NCBI GenBank assembly: GCA_026936325.1
Contig: JAPTHN010000018.1
Span: forward strand, 11,551,658-11,615,657
Length of the DNA stretch: 64,000 bases
Source: Platynereis dumerilii
Lineage: Eukaryota; Annelida; Polychaeta; Phyllodocida; Nereididae
Direction of reading: 5' to 3'
Positions within the stretch are counted from its first letter, which is position 1; every line of letters starts with the position of its first letter. Below are positions 56,701 through 63,520 of the stretch, one piece after another. The translations under genes and the position numbers were made by a program. Under the pieces are notes generated by a model. The model did no database searches, was not told where the DNA came from, and worked only from the letters and a program-made list of their open reading frames with translations.

Positions 56701-59700
56701 TGATGGTAAATCCGTCCAGGAGGGTAAATCCGTCCACCCCCTTCTGTATGCATATAAATATATCTATAACAATTTTGTGAGTTTTAAAAGCAAGGGAAAG
56801 TCTTTTTAAACTAATTTTGCCGTGTTTCTCATGTTCAGAGCTTTTTTAAGCATATTTCAGGTCCATTTAACAACAAAGGACAAAAAACAATCAAATTCTG
56901 TGACGTCATCACAGCCATTTTTGATAATTACATGAGTGGGATAAGATAATATTATTGGCCTATTCCTGTCAACAAACAAACATTTATGAGGTACTTATCT
57001 TTGTATAAGATGCAAAATTAAATTATTCTTGCAGGATTTGTAAAATTGTGACACCATAAAATAAAATACCATGGAAATAAAGTTGGACGGAATTACCATC
57101 AATATTTTGAAAGTGGCTTGATAGGAGGTTTGTAAATCCGTCCACCCATATAAAATTAACTTTTAAAGCACTTTTATGACTTTAAATAATAATAAATGGC
57201 ATTCTTCTGATTACAGGAATTAGATAGGAACAGTTATTCCACTTTGGTTGGATTGAAAGGTTATTTAATTGTAATTGAAGCGGTCAATTGGAATTATTCA
57301 AAGTTAACTTAACCTCTATTATTTATTTCTTCTATTGTAAGTGCAATCAGTGAATCATAATTCTAAAATCGACACAAAAACCTCTGTAAGACTTAATATA
57401 TTGCAAAACTTGAAAAAATAAAGTGATATGATAGTTGAGAGCTGTACTATGCCCAGTGGACGGATTTACCATCCTTGCTGGACGGATGTAGCAGCAAGGT
57501 GGACGGATTTAGGTGACCTGACCTTTAATCTTTGTTGCCATAGTTTTAACCAAAATTATTTGAATATTTCACTTTTTTGAGTGTTGATGATAAAACGAAA
57601 TATAACCCTTCCAATGGACTGATTTTTATTTTTGTAACTTTTGCCATTTTCCTGGAAATATAGTTTTAGCCAAAAGTGGACGGATTTACCATCCTTGACT
57701 CTATTTGAGAATGTTGGACCTCATCATGAGCAAGAGGTTTGGATTGCAGTTCCGTTGCAATGCCAATATTCTAATGGGACATCTAGTACTTATATAGATT
57801 TAAACAAAGACCTACCTGAACCAGCTTTGCATAGGAAGGTTCCAGATACAGGTCATCTAGTTTACAAACCAGCCTCTGAATAATGGAAGGTCCTTTCTGG
57901 GGGTAAGCCATATTCCCTTCATCCAGGATTTCCAAAATCTCCTTGGTCTCTTGTTCAATATTAGATCTTGTCAGACGTTGGATCTTGTCTTCGATTTTTG
58001 TGTACCTGAATGAATGATCAAATACATGTTTTTAATGGTAAACTTACAATAATATTATCATAATCTACACTTGTTCAGTCTTGTCATGCAATATTCAGCT
58101 GTCACAACCTCTGTTCTGCAAAGCAAAGATATTTTACAGTCCTTGTCATACTTACGTGGAATCTCAAGTTCTTTTCTATGCTGTGGAACTGTGATGTCAG
58201 AGATGACTCTATTCTAGCATTGCAATATATGTAAATTAACTACAAGCTGTGATGTCATTTTAAACTGGGTCAGATTCCCCAGCTTCAGACCAATGCGAAT
58301 CCACCAAACTGAGCATCAGTTTCAACTCAGTGTCAGAGTGAAAATTGGGTCTGGGAAAACCCATGCAAGTTTGACATCACAGCCTCTCAACCAATGGGCT
58401 GCCAGAACAAATATACGTAACATAATCCATGTGTTTACAAACAAATTGTCAAAGCCTTCTGTTTATACCAACTTCCATCGAAGTTTAAAGTTGTAAGTTA
58501 GCAAGTTTGTAGATTAATCAAACAACTCTGTGGGGATTATAACAGTTGTATACTGTGAATGCTCACAAAGCTGCCATTTGGTAGGATTAGACTGGTGATT
58601 GCTGTGAAAAATCATTGGGATCATAAATGTAATGCTTCCTTCAATATATCAATGTTTGAACTGTGATGCGTAGTTTACTGTCAGCCCATTGGCTATGAAG
58701 CTGTGATGACGTAGTTGTAGGGGCTATCCCAGATAAAACTCTTACTCTGACACTGTGTTGAAACTGTGATGCTCAGTTCAGGAGGATCAGCATTGGCTAG
58801 AAGCTGGGGAATCTGACCCAGTTTGAAATGACATCACAGCTTGTAGTTAATTTACATATATTGCAATGCTAGAATAGAGTCATCTCTGACATCACAGTTC
58901 AACAGCATAGAAAAAAAAACTTGAGATTCCATGTAAGTATGACAAGGGCTGTAAATGGAAGCAGATATTCAATTGATTCTTTTGAAAGCTTAGACAAAAT
59001 GGAAAAACAATCAAATCGTAACTTTATCAAATCATAATTGTTTTGCACTGATGGCGAAGATTCAAGTCCAACAACAAAGATTATCAAGTGCAGGACAGGA
59101 CATCGGATTCAGACCCTGCAATGGCTTCACTGCCCATCTCCCCACATATAATATGAAAATTACGCAACTTCAGCTCTTACCTCAAGTGTTTCAATCCTTG
59201 GAGAGCATCTTTCTCGATAGCCCCTTTTTCCTGCAATTGTCTCTTCACACTCTCTATCTTCTTTTCTAATTCCTGCATTTTCAGGGAATCTAGTGTCTGG
59301 AAGTCTGTTACAGATTTCTGCCACCAGAGAATCCAAGTGTAGGGAGTTACTTTGTTTGTGTCCTTGATGTTTACATTCCTGAATGTTATCAACCCACACA
59401 TGAGATCCAAAAGTGAGTCAGTTCCTGGTGAATCTGGTATGTTTTTCCTCAACATTTTTTCCATAAGTCTATGAAGTGGAGTCCTTCCCTCTCCATCCAC
59501 ATGGTCACAGAGGGCAGGCTTACTTTTCACTATTTCAAGACAATTTCTCACAATGAGTGCCTTGATAGAGGAGAGATGACTGGATTCACCTTCAATTATG
59601 CGACTTGGAACATTCTTGATGACATCATTCAAGATGCTGTCTTTTGCCTCCGAGACTTCCCGTTTCTTGAATACTTCTTCCAAAAATGTTGTGACTGAAG

Positions 59701-61383
59701 GCATCAATGTCTCCGACAGATGTGAACTGAATTTTGTCAGAAACTGAGTGTATGCAGTCTGAAGATTTTTGCCTGTATGCCCCAAAGGAAGAAAGGGATC
59801 TGCTCCTTCTCTTGTGAGGAATGTCAGTAAACCCACAAAATCTGCATTCCATTCAGTTTGAATATTGCAACAAGAGATGTATGTCTTCAAAATCCTACAA
59901 AAAATATTTTAAAAGTTCAATATGATGTTTAGAAAAGAATATAGAGAGTCAATATATATGACATGCATAGAAATATATGTACATTTGGAATCAATTTTGA
60001 AACTCTAAAAAAAGTTTATCATCTTATTGGTCTATCTAAAATGTATGTTCTTCACTGTGCAATAACTGTACAACATGAAACAAATACCTTGAGGAAAGCG
60101 TATTGTCCAAATGTGTGAAGATCTGGAATATAGAATAAGAATGAGATAACTTTTAAATCAAGCTTATTACATATATTGGTTCTAACAGTACAATGTTATA
60201 TCAAATACTACATCAGATGCCTGCCATTTCACTTCGAGCATTCATTTTTCTTTCCCACATGTGTGTCATTTTTTCCAAACTAAAATTGTGATCTTCCTGG
60301 ATTTTGCAGAATAGGTCAATAAAAAGTATACAAACTACATCTTCTAATATTTTCTAACAAACTTAATAACGTAATATGTGTCATGTTCTCTGGCAATTGC
60401 ATTGTGCTGCTGCCCACATGGTATGGATTTAGATGACCACAAGAGATTGTGTGGAAGTTGACTCCAGGATTTTTTTGCTTTGGGTTTTTAGACGATTTTT
60501 GTTCGCTCTGTGTCTAAAATAATATGCATTCGATCTTGATCTGCAAGACTGGTACAGGGTATGGTTATTTTGATGATATTTTGACTTCAAATTTGGCATT
60601 AAAATCAGCCAAAAAGTGGTAGTTACTTAAAATTGGCTTATAAATGGTGACATGTCGTACTCAGATGATGTATGGTGCATACTAGTAAAAAATACAGAAG
60701 CTCAATATCAAATCTAGTTCAAACATCAACAATGAAACACTGTCAAAAACAATGAAATGTATGATAACAAAATGTTGTACTATTGAATCATCACAAATCA
60801 TTCACCACTGTATCAGATATTAGTCTCACTTGAGTAGGCATCTACTGCACATCATGTACAAGAAAACAGCAGGATAATATTGTGGAGACGTCTACTTAGT
60901 TCTACTTCAATGAGAATTTAGTTAGATACCAATTTGGAGGGTTCTAACATGTACTCCCTCCATTAAGCATGTAACTGACAAAAATGCATGTTAGAACCAG
61001 ACAAACGGTGTCTAACTGACTTTGACATCAGATACTTCTTCTATGGTATCTTTTTACTTTGTTTTGCAAATGAATATTAATCAGATTGTTTGTTCACTGT
61101 TGTTAACAGTGTTATTCCTAAGCAGGGCGCTAACAGGCAAAATTGTCAGTTAGATCCTGGTTTTTTCAATGGTATAAGTATCTTGGTTATGTGTAACTGT
61201 AATTAAAAAAAGGTGTACCTTTAGTTTAGCGATGACTTCTGTTGCAATTGAGTTGCTAGCGATCAAAATAGAGCAATGTTGTTCAGGGTGATTGACTGAC
61301 CCAAATCTTAATTGCCTCTAAACCATTTCTGTCAGGTCTTCTTCCCTTGCCAATGCACTTCCCTTGTAACTGTGATGCAGAGA
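35011..61383 (-). CDS. Tandem-cassette repeat gene (15 exons seen, 5' end beyond window)
   Basis: Fifteen exons form four tandem cassettes in the order A-B-C-D, A-B-C-D, A-B-C-D, A-B-C. In transcription order the exons are 61383-61219, 60122-60088, 59894-59181, 58005-57816, 54755-54591, 52184-52150, 47128-46427, 46054-45865, 43869-43705, 43219-43185, 41368-40652, 40296-40107, 39597-39436, 37265-37231 and 35739-35011. Every intron is GT-AG and every junction keeps phase. The spliced product would be about 1,410 residues, interrupted once by a TAG in the first A exon. Exon C has ankyrin-like motifs; A and D look helical. No start codon, promoter or certain 3' end is visible. The function is unknown. 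A protein-interaction scaffold is an inference from the ankyrin-like motifs. A tandem array of separate genes is the alternative, but the matched phases favour one transcript. Confidence 0.75.
36243..36503. mobile_element. MITE with exact 8-bp target duplication (intronic)
   Basis: The ends CATAGAAATACATAGAAC and GTTCTATGTATTTCTATG are perfect 18-bp inverted repeats. ATTGTGAC is duplicated exactly at 36235-36242 and 36504-36511. 261 bp, non-coding; it contains three TGACGTCA/TGATGTCA-type motifs. It lies in the intron between B and C of cassette IV. Confidence 0.88.
36580..37055. repeat. Hairpin-forming repeat (CACCCTGCTCG)
   Basis: GTTACACCCTGCTCGTTTT near 36911 pairs with AAAACGAGCAGGGTGTAAC near 37033, with inner arms continuing through GGAATATACACCA. 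The left part (36590-36700) has two more inverted GTGTATGA/ACACCCTG words. It is intronic; the outer limits are unclear. Confidence 0.6.
37231..37265 (-). CDS. Exon B, cassette IV (35-nt microexon)
   Basis: A 35-nt microexon that reads IYTPLDDELST plus two bases, acceptor CTTTACAG, donor ACG|GTATAT. The frame joins correctly to the exon C that follows. Confidence 0.65.
37456..38911. mobile_element. Foldback element with GTTACGTC repeats (intronic)
   Basis: The left arm GAGCCAGAATTTACTGTCAT runs to about 37498 and its complement lies at 38871-38911. Between them GTTACGTCTT or close variants recur near 37487, 38026, 38220, 38414, 38438 and 38627. No target duplication seen and no coding frame of note. 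Confidence 0.6.
39436..39597 (-). CDS. Exon A, cassette IV
   Basis: A 162-nt, phase 0-0 exon, one codon shorter than its paralogues. It reads ILHPSYEASTLAEEEDLVDM onward, with VYKQIRHGT where most copies have W at the second position, and ends KEVMAKLK. The acceptor is CTTCTTCCAG and the donor is CTCAAG|GTATGA. Confidence 0.75.
40107..40296 (-). CDS. Exon D, cassette III
   Basis: A 190-nt exon, phase 2 to 0, acceptor TTCATTCAG, donor GTTCAG|GTAAGC. It reads YTKIEDKIQRLTRSNIEQET onward, with ILEILDDGNVVYPKQGPS and YLEHSYANLVQ. It is more diverged than the D exons of cassettes I and II, which supports an older split of cassette III. Confidence 0.75.
40652..41368 (-). CDS. Exon C, cassette III (ankyrin-like)
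   Basis: A 717-nt, phase 2-2 exon, open throughout. It begins ILWDYIASYEVSMEW and contains TFLIKEGADPFRLM, KTPLHRLLEKLL and VNIKDNNKVTPYTW. The donor is TTGAG|GTAAGAG. The 5' half groups with cassette II and the 3' half with cassette IV. Confidence 0.8.
41369..43184. other. Intron between B and C, cassette III
   Basis: No exon seen. Contains an AT-rich stretch and a possible retroposon tail near 42590-42730. The frames at 41815-42054 and 42172-42402 show no features. Confidence 0.45.
43185..43219 (-). CDS. Exon B, cassette III (35-nt microexon)
   Basis: A 35-nt microexon that reads IFTPLDNKLTT plus two bases, acceptor TTACTCCAG, donor CAGT|GTATGT. The donor sequence is shared with the B exon of cassette II, while cassettes I and IV use AAG|GTATTT and ACG|GTATAT. 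Confidence 0.65.
43355..43510 (-). repeat. Dispersed repeat, inverted relative of 13360-13500
   Basis: Shares GGAACAGCTGCCTTTCAGG and a GACTGACGAGCCAGTCTGCT-like segment with the reverse complement of 13360-13500. It lies in the intron between A and B of cassette III. Confidence 0.55.
43705..43869 (-). CDS. Exon A, cassette III
   Basis: A 165-nt, phase 0-0 exon, open. It begins TMCHSYKKSGLANQDDLM, carries TMVWGQIRHGSP and ends ATEVIAKLK. The acceptor is TCCTTTCAG and the donor is CTCAAG|GTACAC. Confidence 0.75.
44340..44820 (+). repeat. Diverged minisatellite, about 30-bp unit
   Basis: About fifteen imperfect copies of AAAGGAACACACAGCAAATG plus TTCTTC. The overlapping frames at 44360-44701 and 44562-44804 are by-products of the repeats. 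It lies in the intron between D of cassette II and A of cassette III, and ends against a LINE-tail sequence. Confidence 0.75.
44825..44885 (-). mobile_element. LINE/SINE 3' tail fragment
   Basis: On the minus strand it reads CCCGTGAAATAAAGTGTATC followed by TATC repeats, the usual form of a retroposon 3' end with a microsatellite tail. Confidence 0.45.
45278..45627 (+). mobile_element. tRNA-derived SINE (intronic, with empty paralogous site)
   Basis: A box TAGCCTAATGGT at 45289-45300 and B box GGGTTGAATCC at 45340-45350, then a body shared with 26340-26475 and an AAGC-rich tail (about 45597-45620). The paralogous intron at about 56560 has CCCCTCTAGCCAGTGGTGCAG with no SINE, which places the insertion within CCCCTCTA / AGTGGTACAG. 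Confidence 0.75.
45865..46054 (-). CDS. Exon D, cassette II
   Basis: A 190-nt exon, phase 2 to 0, acceptor TTCATTCAG, donor TTCAG|GTAGGC. It encodes a charged, probably helical segment with IEQETKEILEILDEGN and GPSIIQRLVGKLDDLYLE. It is almost identical to exon D of cassette I, and the flanking introns are also recognisably duplicated. Confidence 0.75.
46427..47128 (-). CDS. Exon C, cassette II (ankyrin-like)
   Basis: A 702-nt, phase 2-2 exon, the shortest C exon, open throughout. It begins TLWNYIYYCYISMEW and contains FLIKEGADPFRLM, GKTPLHRLMEKML and VNIKDNNQVAPYTW. The donor is GAG|GTATTAG. Its first half, including a four-residue shorter segment after GADPF, matches cassette III; its second half, with a five-residue deletion after MEKML, matches cassette I. 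Confidence 0.8.
47587..47705 (-). mobile_element. LINE 3' tail fragment
   Basis: On the minus strand it reads GTGACCAATAAAGTATTTAT followed by repeated TATTAT, a typical retroposon tail. It lies in the 5-kb intron between B and C of cassette II. Confidence 0.5.
47760..47858. repeat. Hairpin with 26-bp arms
   Basis: TTGACAGCCATCTCTTCTAC at 47761 pairs with GTAGAAGAGATGGCTGTCAA ending near 47857, separated by about 50 bp. CAGCCATCTCTTCTAC occurs a third time at about 47862. Intronic. Confidence 0.75.
48172..48262. promoter_or_regulatory. Cluster of five perfect CRE palindromes
   Basis: TGACGTCA occurs at 48172-48179, 48216-48223, 48229-48236, 48242-48249 and 48255-48262. The first two sit in hairpin arms with TTCGCTTGCAAAC. 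It matches the CREB/ATF site. It lies in an intron among repeats, so enhancer activity is only a possibility. Confidence 0.6.
48605..49440. mobile_element. TTAA-flanked MITE, copy 2 (intronic)
   Basis: A close copy of 14431-15274, starting GGTGGCTCGATACTCGTGAA and ending GTAGCGAGCCACC, with TTAA at 48601-48604 and 49441-49444. Both copies share internal words such as GATAGGGCCTGCCTGGCTGC. Non-coding. Confidence 0.85.
49600..50330. repeat. Diverged satellite-like tandem repeat (intronic)
   Basis: Three to four imperfect units of about 145-210 bp, each with TCATAATTTTCCTATTGATA-like and GAATTCTGAAAACCAGGTGA-like words (near 49677, 49890, 50025 and 50220). A related fragment at about 48055-48115 lies on the other side of the TTAA element. 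No gene. Confidence 0.6.
51124..51900. mobile_element. Foldback element with AGGTCA-rich interior (intronic)
   Basis: The ends TGTGACCTGCTACACCAAAA and its near-complement ending GCAGGTCACA form inverted repeats of about 36 bp. Inside are two direct units of about 140 bp, each with ATGGCCGCCAAGGTCACAGA and TAGGTCAAGGTCAC. No clear target duplication. Confidence 0.65.
52150..52184 (-). CDS. Exon B, cassette II (35-nt microexon)
   Basis: A 35-nt microexon that reads IFAPLDDKLNT plus two bases, with acceptor TGCTACAG and donor CAGT|GTATGT. Its frame and position match the other B exons. The next exon lies about 5 kb downstream, across the largest intron in the window. Confidence 0.65.
52530..54506. 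mobile_element. Large foldback element with 20-G run (intronic)
   Basis: The left arm (about 52530-52875) and right arm (about 54090-54506) are inverted: GCGGTATTGTATAACTTTGT near 52757 has its complement near 54207, and TTAGAGCTTCATTTTGAATA matches near 54150. TGATCTCTGGC and TGATCTCAGGC flank it as a possible imperfect duplication. A 20-G run lies at 52559-52578. The middle includes a polyadenylated-looking segment near 53810. No gene. Confidence 0.6.
54591..54755 (-). CDS. Exon A, cassette II
   Basis: A 165-nt, phase 0-0 exon, 55 open codons, beginning TVYCSYNESAQAEKEDL and carrying the family motif SMVWRQIRHGT near its middle. The acceptor is CTTTCAG and the donor is CTCAAG|GTAAAC. It lies just outside a large foldback element that fills most of the following intron. 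Confidence 0.75.
55031..55470 (+). other. Unexplained open frames in intron
   Basis: The frame at 55259-55465 (68 codons, charged, LEVTKETEDKLIDIAREKLK) has protein-like composition and could be a coiled-coil fragment of a dead element. An upstream stop leaves fewer than 80 codons. I do not recognise it and do not call it a gene. Confidence 0.3.
55465..55790 (+). repeat. Tandem repeat, about 118-bp unit
   Basis: Two to three units with ACTATTACGTATGACC, TACCTTTGATTCATAG, TTTGTCGAACATTCATTTGA and GAGGTTTG. Units start near 55530, 55650 and 55730. It lies in the intron between D of cassette I and A of cassette II. Confidence 0.7.
56694..57701. mobile_element. TA-flanked foldback MITE (AAATCCGTCCA), with empty paralogous site
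   Basis: The left end GAGTCAATGATGGTAAATCC and the right end GGATTTACCATCCTTGACTC are inverted repeats, with TA at 56692-56693 and 57702-57703. GGACGGATTTACC words recur inside near 57455, 57480 and 57505. The paralogous intron near 45740-45755 reads straight across the site without it. Non-coding. Confidence 0.85.
57816..58005 (-). CDS. Exon D, cassette I
   Basis: A 190-nt exon that starts in phase 2 and ends in phase 0. The acceptor is TTCATTCAG and the donor is GTTCAG|GTAGGT. Its translation begins YTKIEDKIQRLTRSNIEQET and ends PSYAKLVQ; it is nearly identical to exon D of cassette II. The sequence is highly charged and probably alpha-helical. I recognise no domain. Confidence 0.75.
58137..58951. 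mobile_element. TA-flanked foldback MITE, copy 2 (CAGTCCTTGTCATAC), with empty paralogous site
   Basis: Ends as in 30503-31215, with TA at 58135-58136 and 58952-58953. It lies in the intron between C and D of cassette I. The paralogous intron at about 46190-46200 runs AATTTTAAATGG without the element, which confirms the TA target. 815 bp, about 100 bp longer than copy 1, with an extra internal inverted segment. Confidence 0.88.
59181..59894 (-). CDS. Exon C, cassette I (ankyrin-like)
   Basis: A 714-nt, phase 2-2 exon, open throughout. It contains LLTFLTREGADPF near the start, GRTPLHRLMEKML in the middle and VNIKDTNKVTPYTW near the end, which resemble degenerate ankyrin repeats, followed by a charged helical tail ending QGLKHLR. 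The donor is TTGAG|GTAAGAG. It belongs with cassette IV by the longer segment after GADPF, but with cassette II by a shorter segment after the TPLHRLMEKML motif. Confidence 0.8.
60088..60122 (-). CDS. Exon B, cassette I (35-nt microexon)
   Basis: A 35-nt microexon that reads IFTHLDNTLSS plus two bases. The acceptor is TATTCCAG and the donor is AAG|GTATTTG. It begins in phase 0 and ends in phase 2, which fits the exon C that follows. The same microexon (I-F/Y-T/A-P-L-D) is found at the equivalent place in all four cassettes, which is the main reason to believe such a short exon. Confidence 0.65.
60130..61210. other. Intron between A and B, cassette I
   Basis: No exon seen. Several GTTAGA/TCTAAC words at 60900-61170 suggest a degraded foldback element. 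Otherwise AT-rich. Confidence 0.4.
61219..61383 (-). CDS. Exon A, cassette I (with in-frame TAG)
   Basis: This is a 165-nt, phase 0-0 exon bounded by an acceptor ending TTTTTTCAG and the donor AAAG|GTACAC. The other A exons read MVWGQIRHG, MVWRQIRHG or MVYKQIRHG at codons 20-28, whereas this copy reads MV, then a TAG stop, then RQLRFG, consistent with TGG to TAG. The 3' half keeps the family ending NSIATEVIAKLK. Because the exon is a multiple of three with equal phases at both ends, skipping it would preserve the frame. It may be a decayed exon, a skipped exon, a polymorphism or an assembly error. Confidence 0.65.
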
Positions 61384-61389
61384 CTGAAA

Positions 61390-62580
61390 AAAGCACAGAA
61401 AAAATTAACAATCAATTCAAAATTTCTGTCAGAAATGTTCATGTGGTTGCTAGTTTATTTCACAGTGGAGGCCCCAATAAAGCCTTTTGTAATTTGATGG
61501 TGATAAGCACATAATTGTTGTTGTTGTACGATTTAGTATTGCGATTAATTTTTTTTAAATCAGTTATCATTGCTGTTGTACCCAGCAATAAGATGTCTCT
61601 ATACTGTTCTTGTAAAGCTTTCCTATGATAGAAATGTCAAGTCCTCCTGTATGTCAACTGTCAGTCTACTACCCTTAAGCAGCACTCCGTGTAAATATTG
61701 GGCAAAATGAAAAACACCTTTCCGATGATGTTCCCAGAATTTCCTGAAATTTTGCAAAAAGTTTAACATACCTAACTATAGCTCAGTGGCTGGGTCAAAA
61801 TTGGTCAAAAAAAAATTTTCCTTGTCGGGGCTACCCATTGAAAAATGAATGTTTTTGGCCTTCGGAAGGCCTTAATTTCATCAAAATTAACGAAAATTAA
61901 GGCATATTTTGTCCATACAAATTTCACACTTACGATAAAGATAGGAACACAAGTGATACATAATTTTAAATTGATATTTCATGACATTGCAAAAGTGATG
62001 TCATAACAAAGAATGTCTTGGTTGCTAAGCAGTGTCACCATGGCAACCACATCTAACCCTATGTTTTAAGGGTCAAATAATGCTTTAGGACTATCTTGAA
62101 AGGTGTCAAATAGGTGTAGATTAATATAATGTGACCAGGTTCACCAGAATTATTTCAAACATGGCACTATCTAATTTCACGAAATGAGTCAAGAGGGGTT
62201 CATGGTCACTTAATTTTTTAGTGATGTTTAGCTCTTGGTAGAAGGTTCTTGAATACTTTCTCGAGATGTTTAAATCACATTCAGTGAGAAAAAAGTAAAT
62301 CGTTTGAAATGAACATTAAATTTGTCATTTCGGGCATTTCTGAGTGAAGGTGTAGCAACGTCTACTTCCACGAAATGAGTCAAGAGGGGTTCAATGTCAC
62401 TTATCAATTAGTAATTTTTAGCTGTTGGTAGAAGTTTCTTGTATAATTTCTCTAGATATTGAAAAATTTTATATAATATTTAATAAATATTTAGAAAATA
62501 ATTAACCTTATTAGAAAGCAGAAAGAATATTCTTCTTATGTCCTATATTAGTACCGCCATAATTGGAGAATATTATTTTC
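61390..62580. other. Region upstream of the first exon seen
   Basis: No exon D, as would be expected if another cassette preceded, is visible here or to the right edge. CACGAAATGAGTCAAGAGGG occurs near 62179 and 62371 as part of a direct repeat of about 195 bp. Confidence 0.45.
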
Positions 62581-62587
62581 TCAATAT

Positions 62588-62790
62588 CTGGCTCTGTGGT
62601 ACAGTGGGAAGCGTCCCCGCCTTGTATACATGAGGACGTGGGTTCGATCCCCGCTCCGGCCATGTCCAGAGGTTATCACTATAACAATTGGTATGATTGC
62701 CCTTCAGTATGGTGAGCGCCGGTGAGCAGATTTATCTGGAATGGGCGCTATATAAAATCATACTATATTACTATATTATAATATCTTGGA
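62588..62790 (+). mobile_element. tRNA-derived SINE with L2-like tail
   Basis: A box TGGTACAGTGG at 62597-62607 and B box GGTTCGATCCC at 62641-62651. The acceptor-stem halves GGCTCTG and TCCGGCC pair poorly and the sequence continues past a tRNA end, so this is a SINE. The 3' part (62724-62757) matches the 3' end of LINE 2, including GGCGCTATATAA. Confidence 0.8.
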
Positions 62791-63520
62791 AAATATTGCA
62801 CTTAGCTTTACAGTTATGGTGTCTAACTCTCTATTCTGAGGGTCAAAGAATGCAGCGAGACTAACCTGAGAATTGTCAGATAGTTTTACATCGCCAATAA
62901 TTTATTACATTATCAGAATTATCCTAAAATGACATTATTCTGGATATTTTGTCTGTTGTTTTACTTCTTTGAGGCAAGGTTACCATCCATCAACAGTTCA
63001 TCATTGCTCTGCTAAAAACAACCTTGCAGCTTTGTTGTGCCTGTGGTTTGTCAAGTTAACATGGTACCAATACTTCCAGTAATTGTGGAAAATGGGAATT
63101 TTTTTTTTTCAGGTGGAACCCAAAAATGTAGGTCATGAAAATTTGTTGAGGCATATGCTGGGTTCTCTATTTGTCCTTTTGTTGGTCTAACACCCCTGAG
63201 AAAAAAAAGGAATGTTCGATTGAATGTAGTGTGGTGTATGATGGGCCAAAAATGGACCAGCAAGTTAACAAGCTGAAGTTAACAATGAAAAATGGTTGTC
63301 AAGGCAACCATTTTCTTTGTTCATAAATTTGTACAAATTTCTACAACATTGTGTATGTGTGCTGCAATTGGTAATATTTGACTAGAAGAGTTTCCTTGTA
63401 TTTGAAATGATGTTTCAGGTTGATTTGCAATTTGTTGTTATTGTTACATTGCCATAGCAACAGTTTGAATGACAAAACTGTCGTAGCTTGTTACTTCAGT
63501 TACCAGCATGCTTTTTTACA
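62791..63520. other. Unassigned spacer
   Basis: No gene. AAAATGGTTG and CAACCATTTT near 63290-63315 form a short hairpin. Confidence 0.4.

Noticed and set aside
59471-59698. Plus-strand frames opposite the C exons (also at 35443-35718)
   Set aside because: Antisense shadows of the well-supported minus-strand C exons.
62588-62665. Possible tRNA gene
   Set aside because: A and B boxes are good, but the acceptor stem has two mismatches and the sequence continues into a SINE body with a LINE-like tail.
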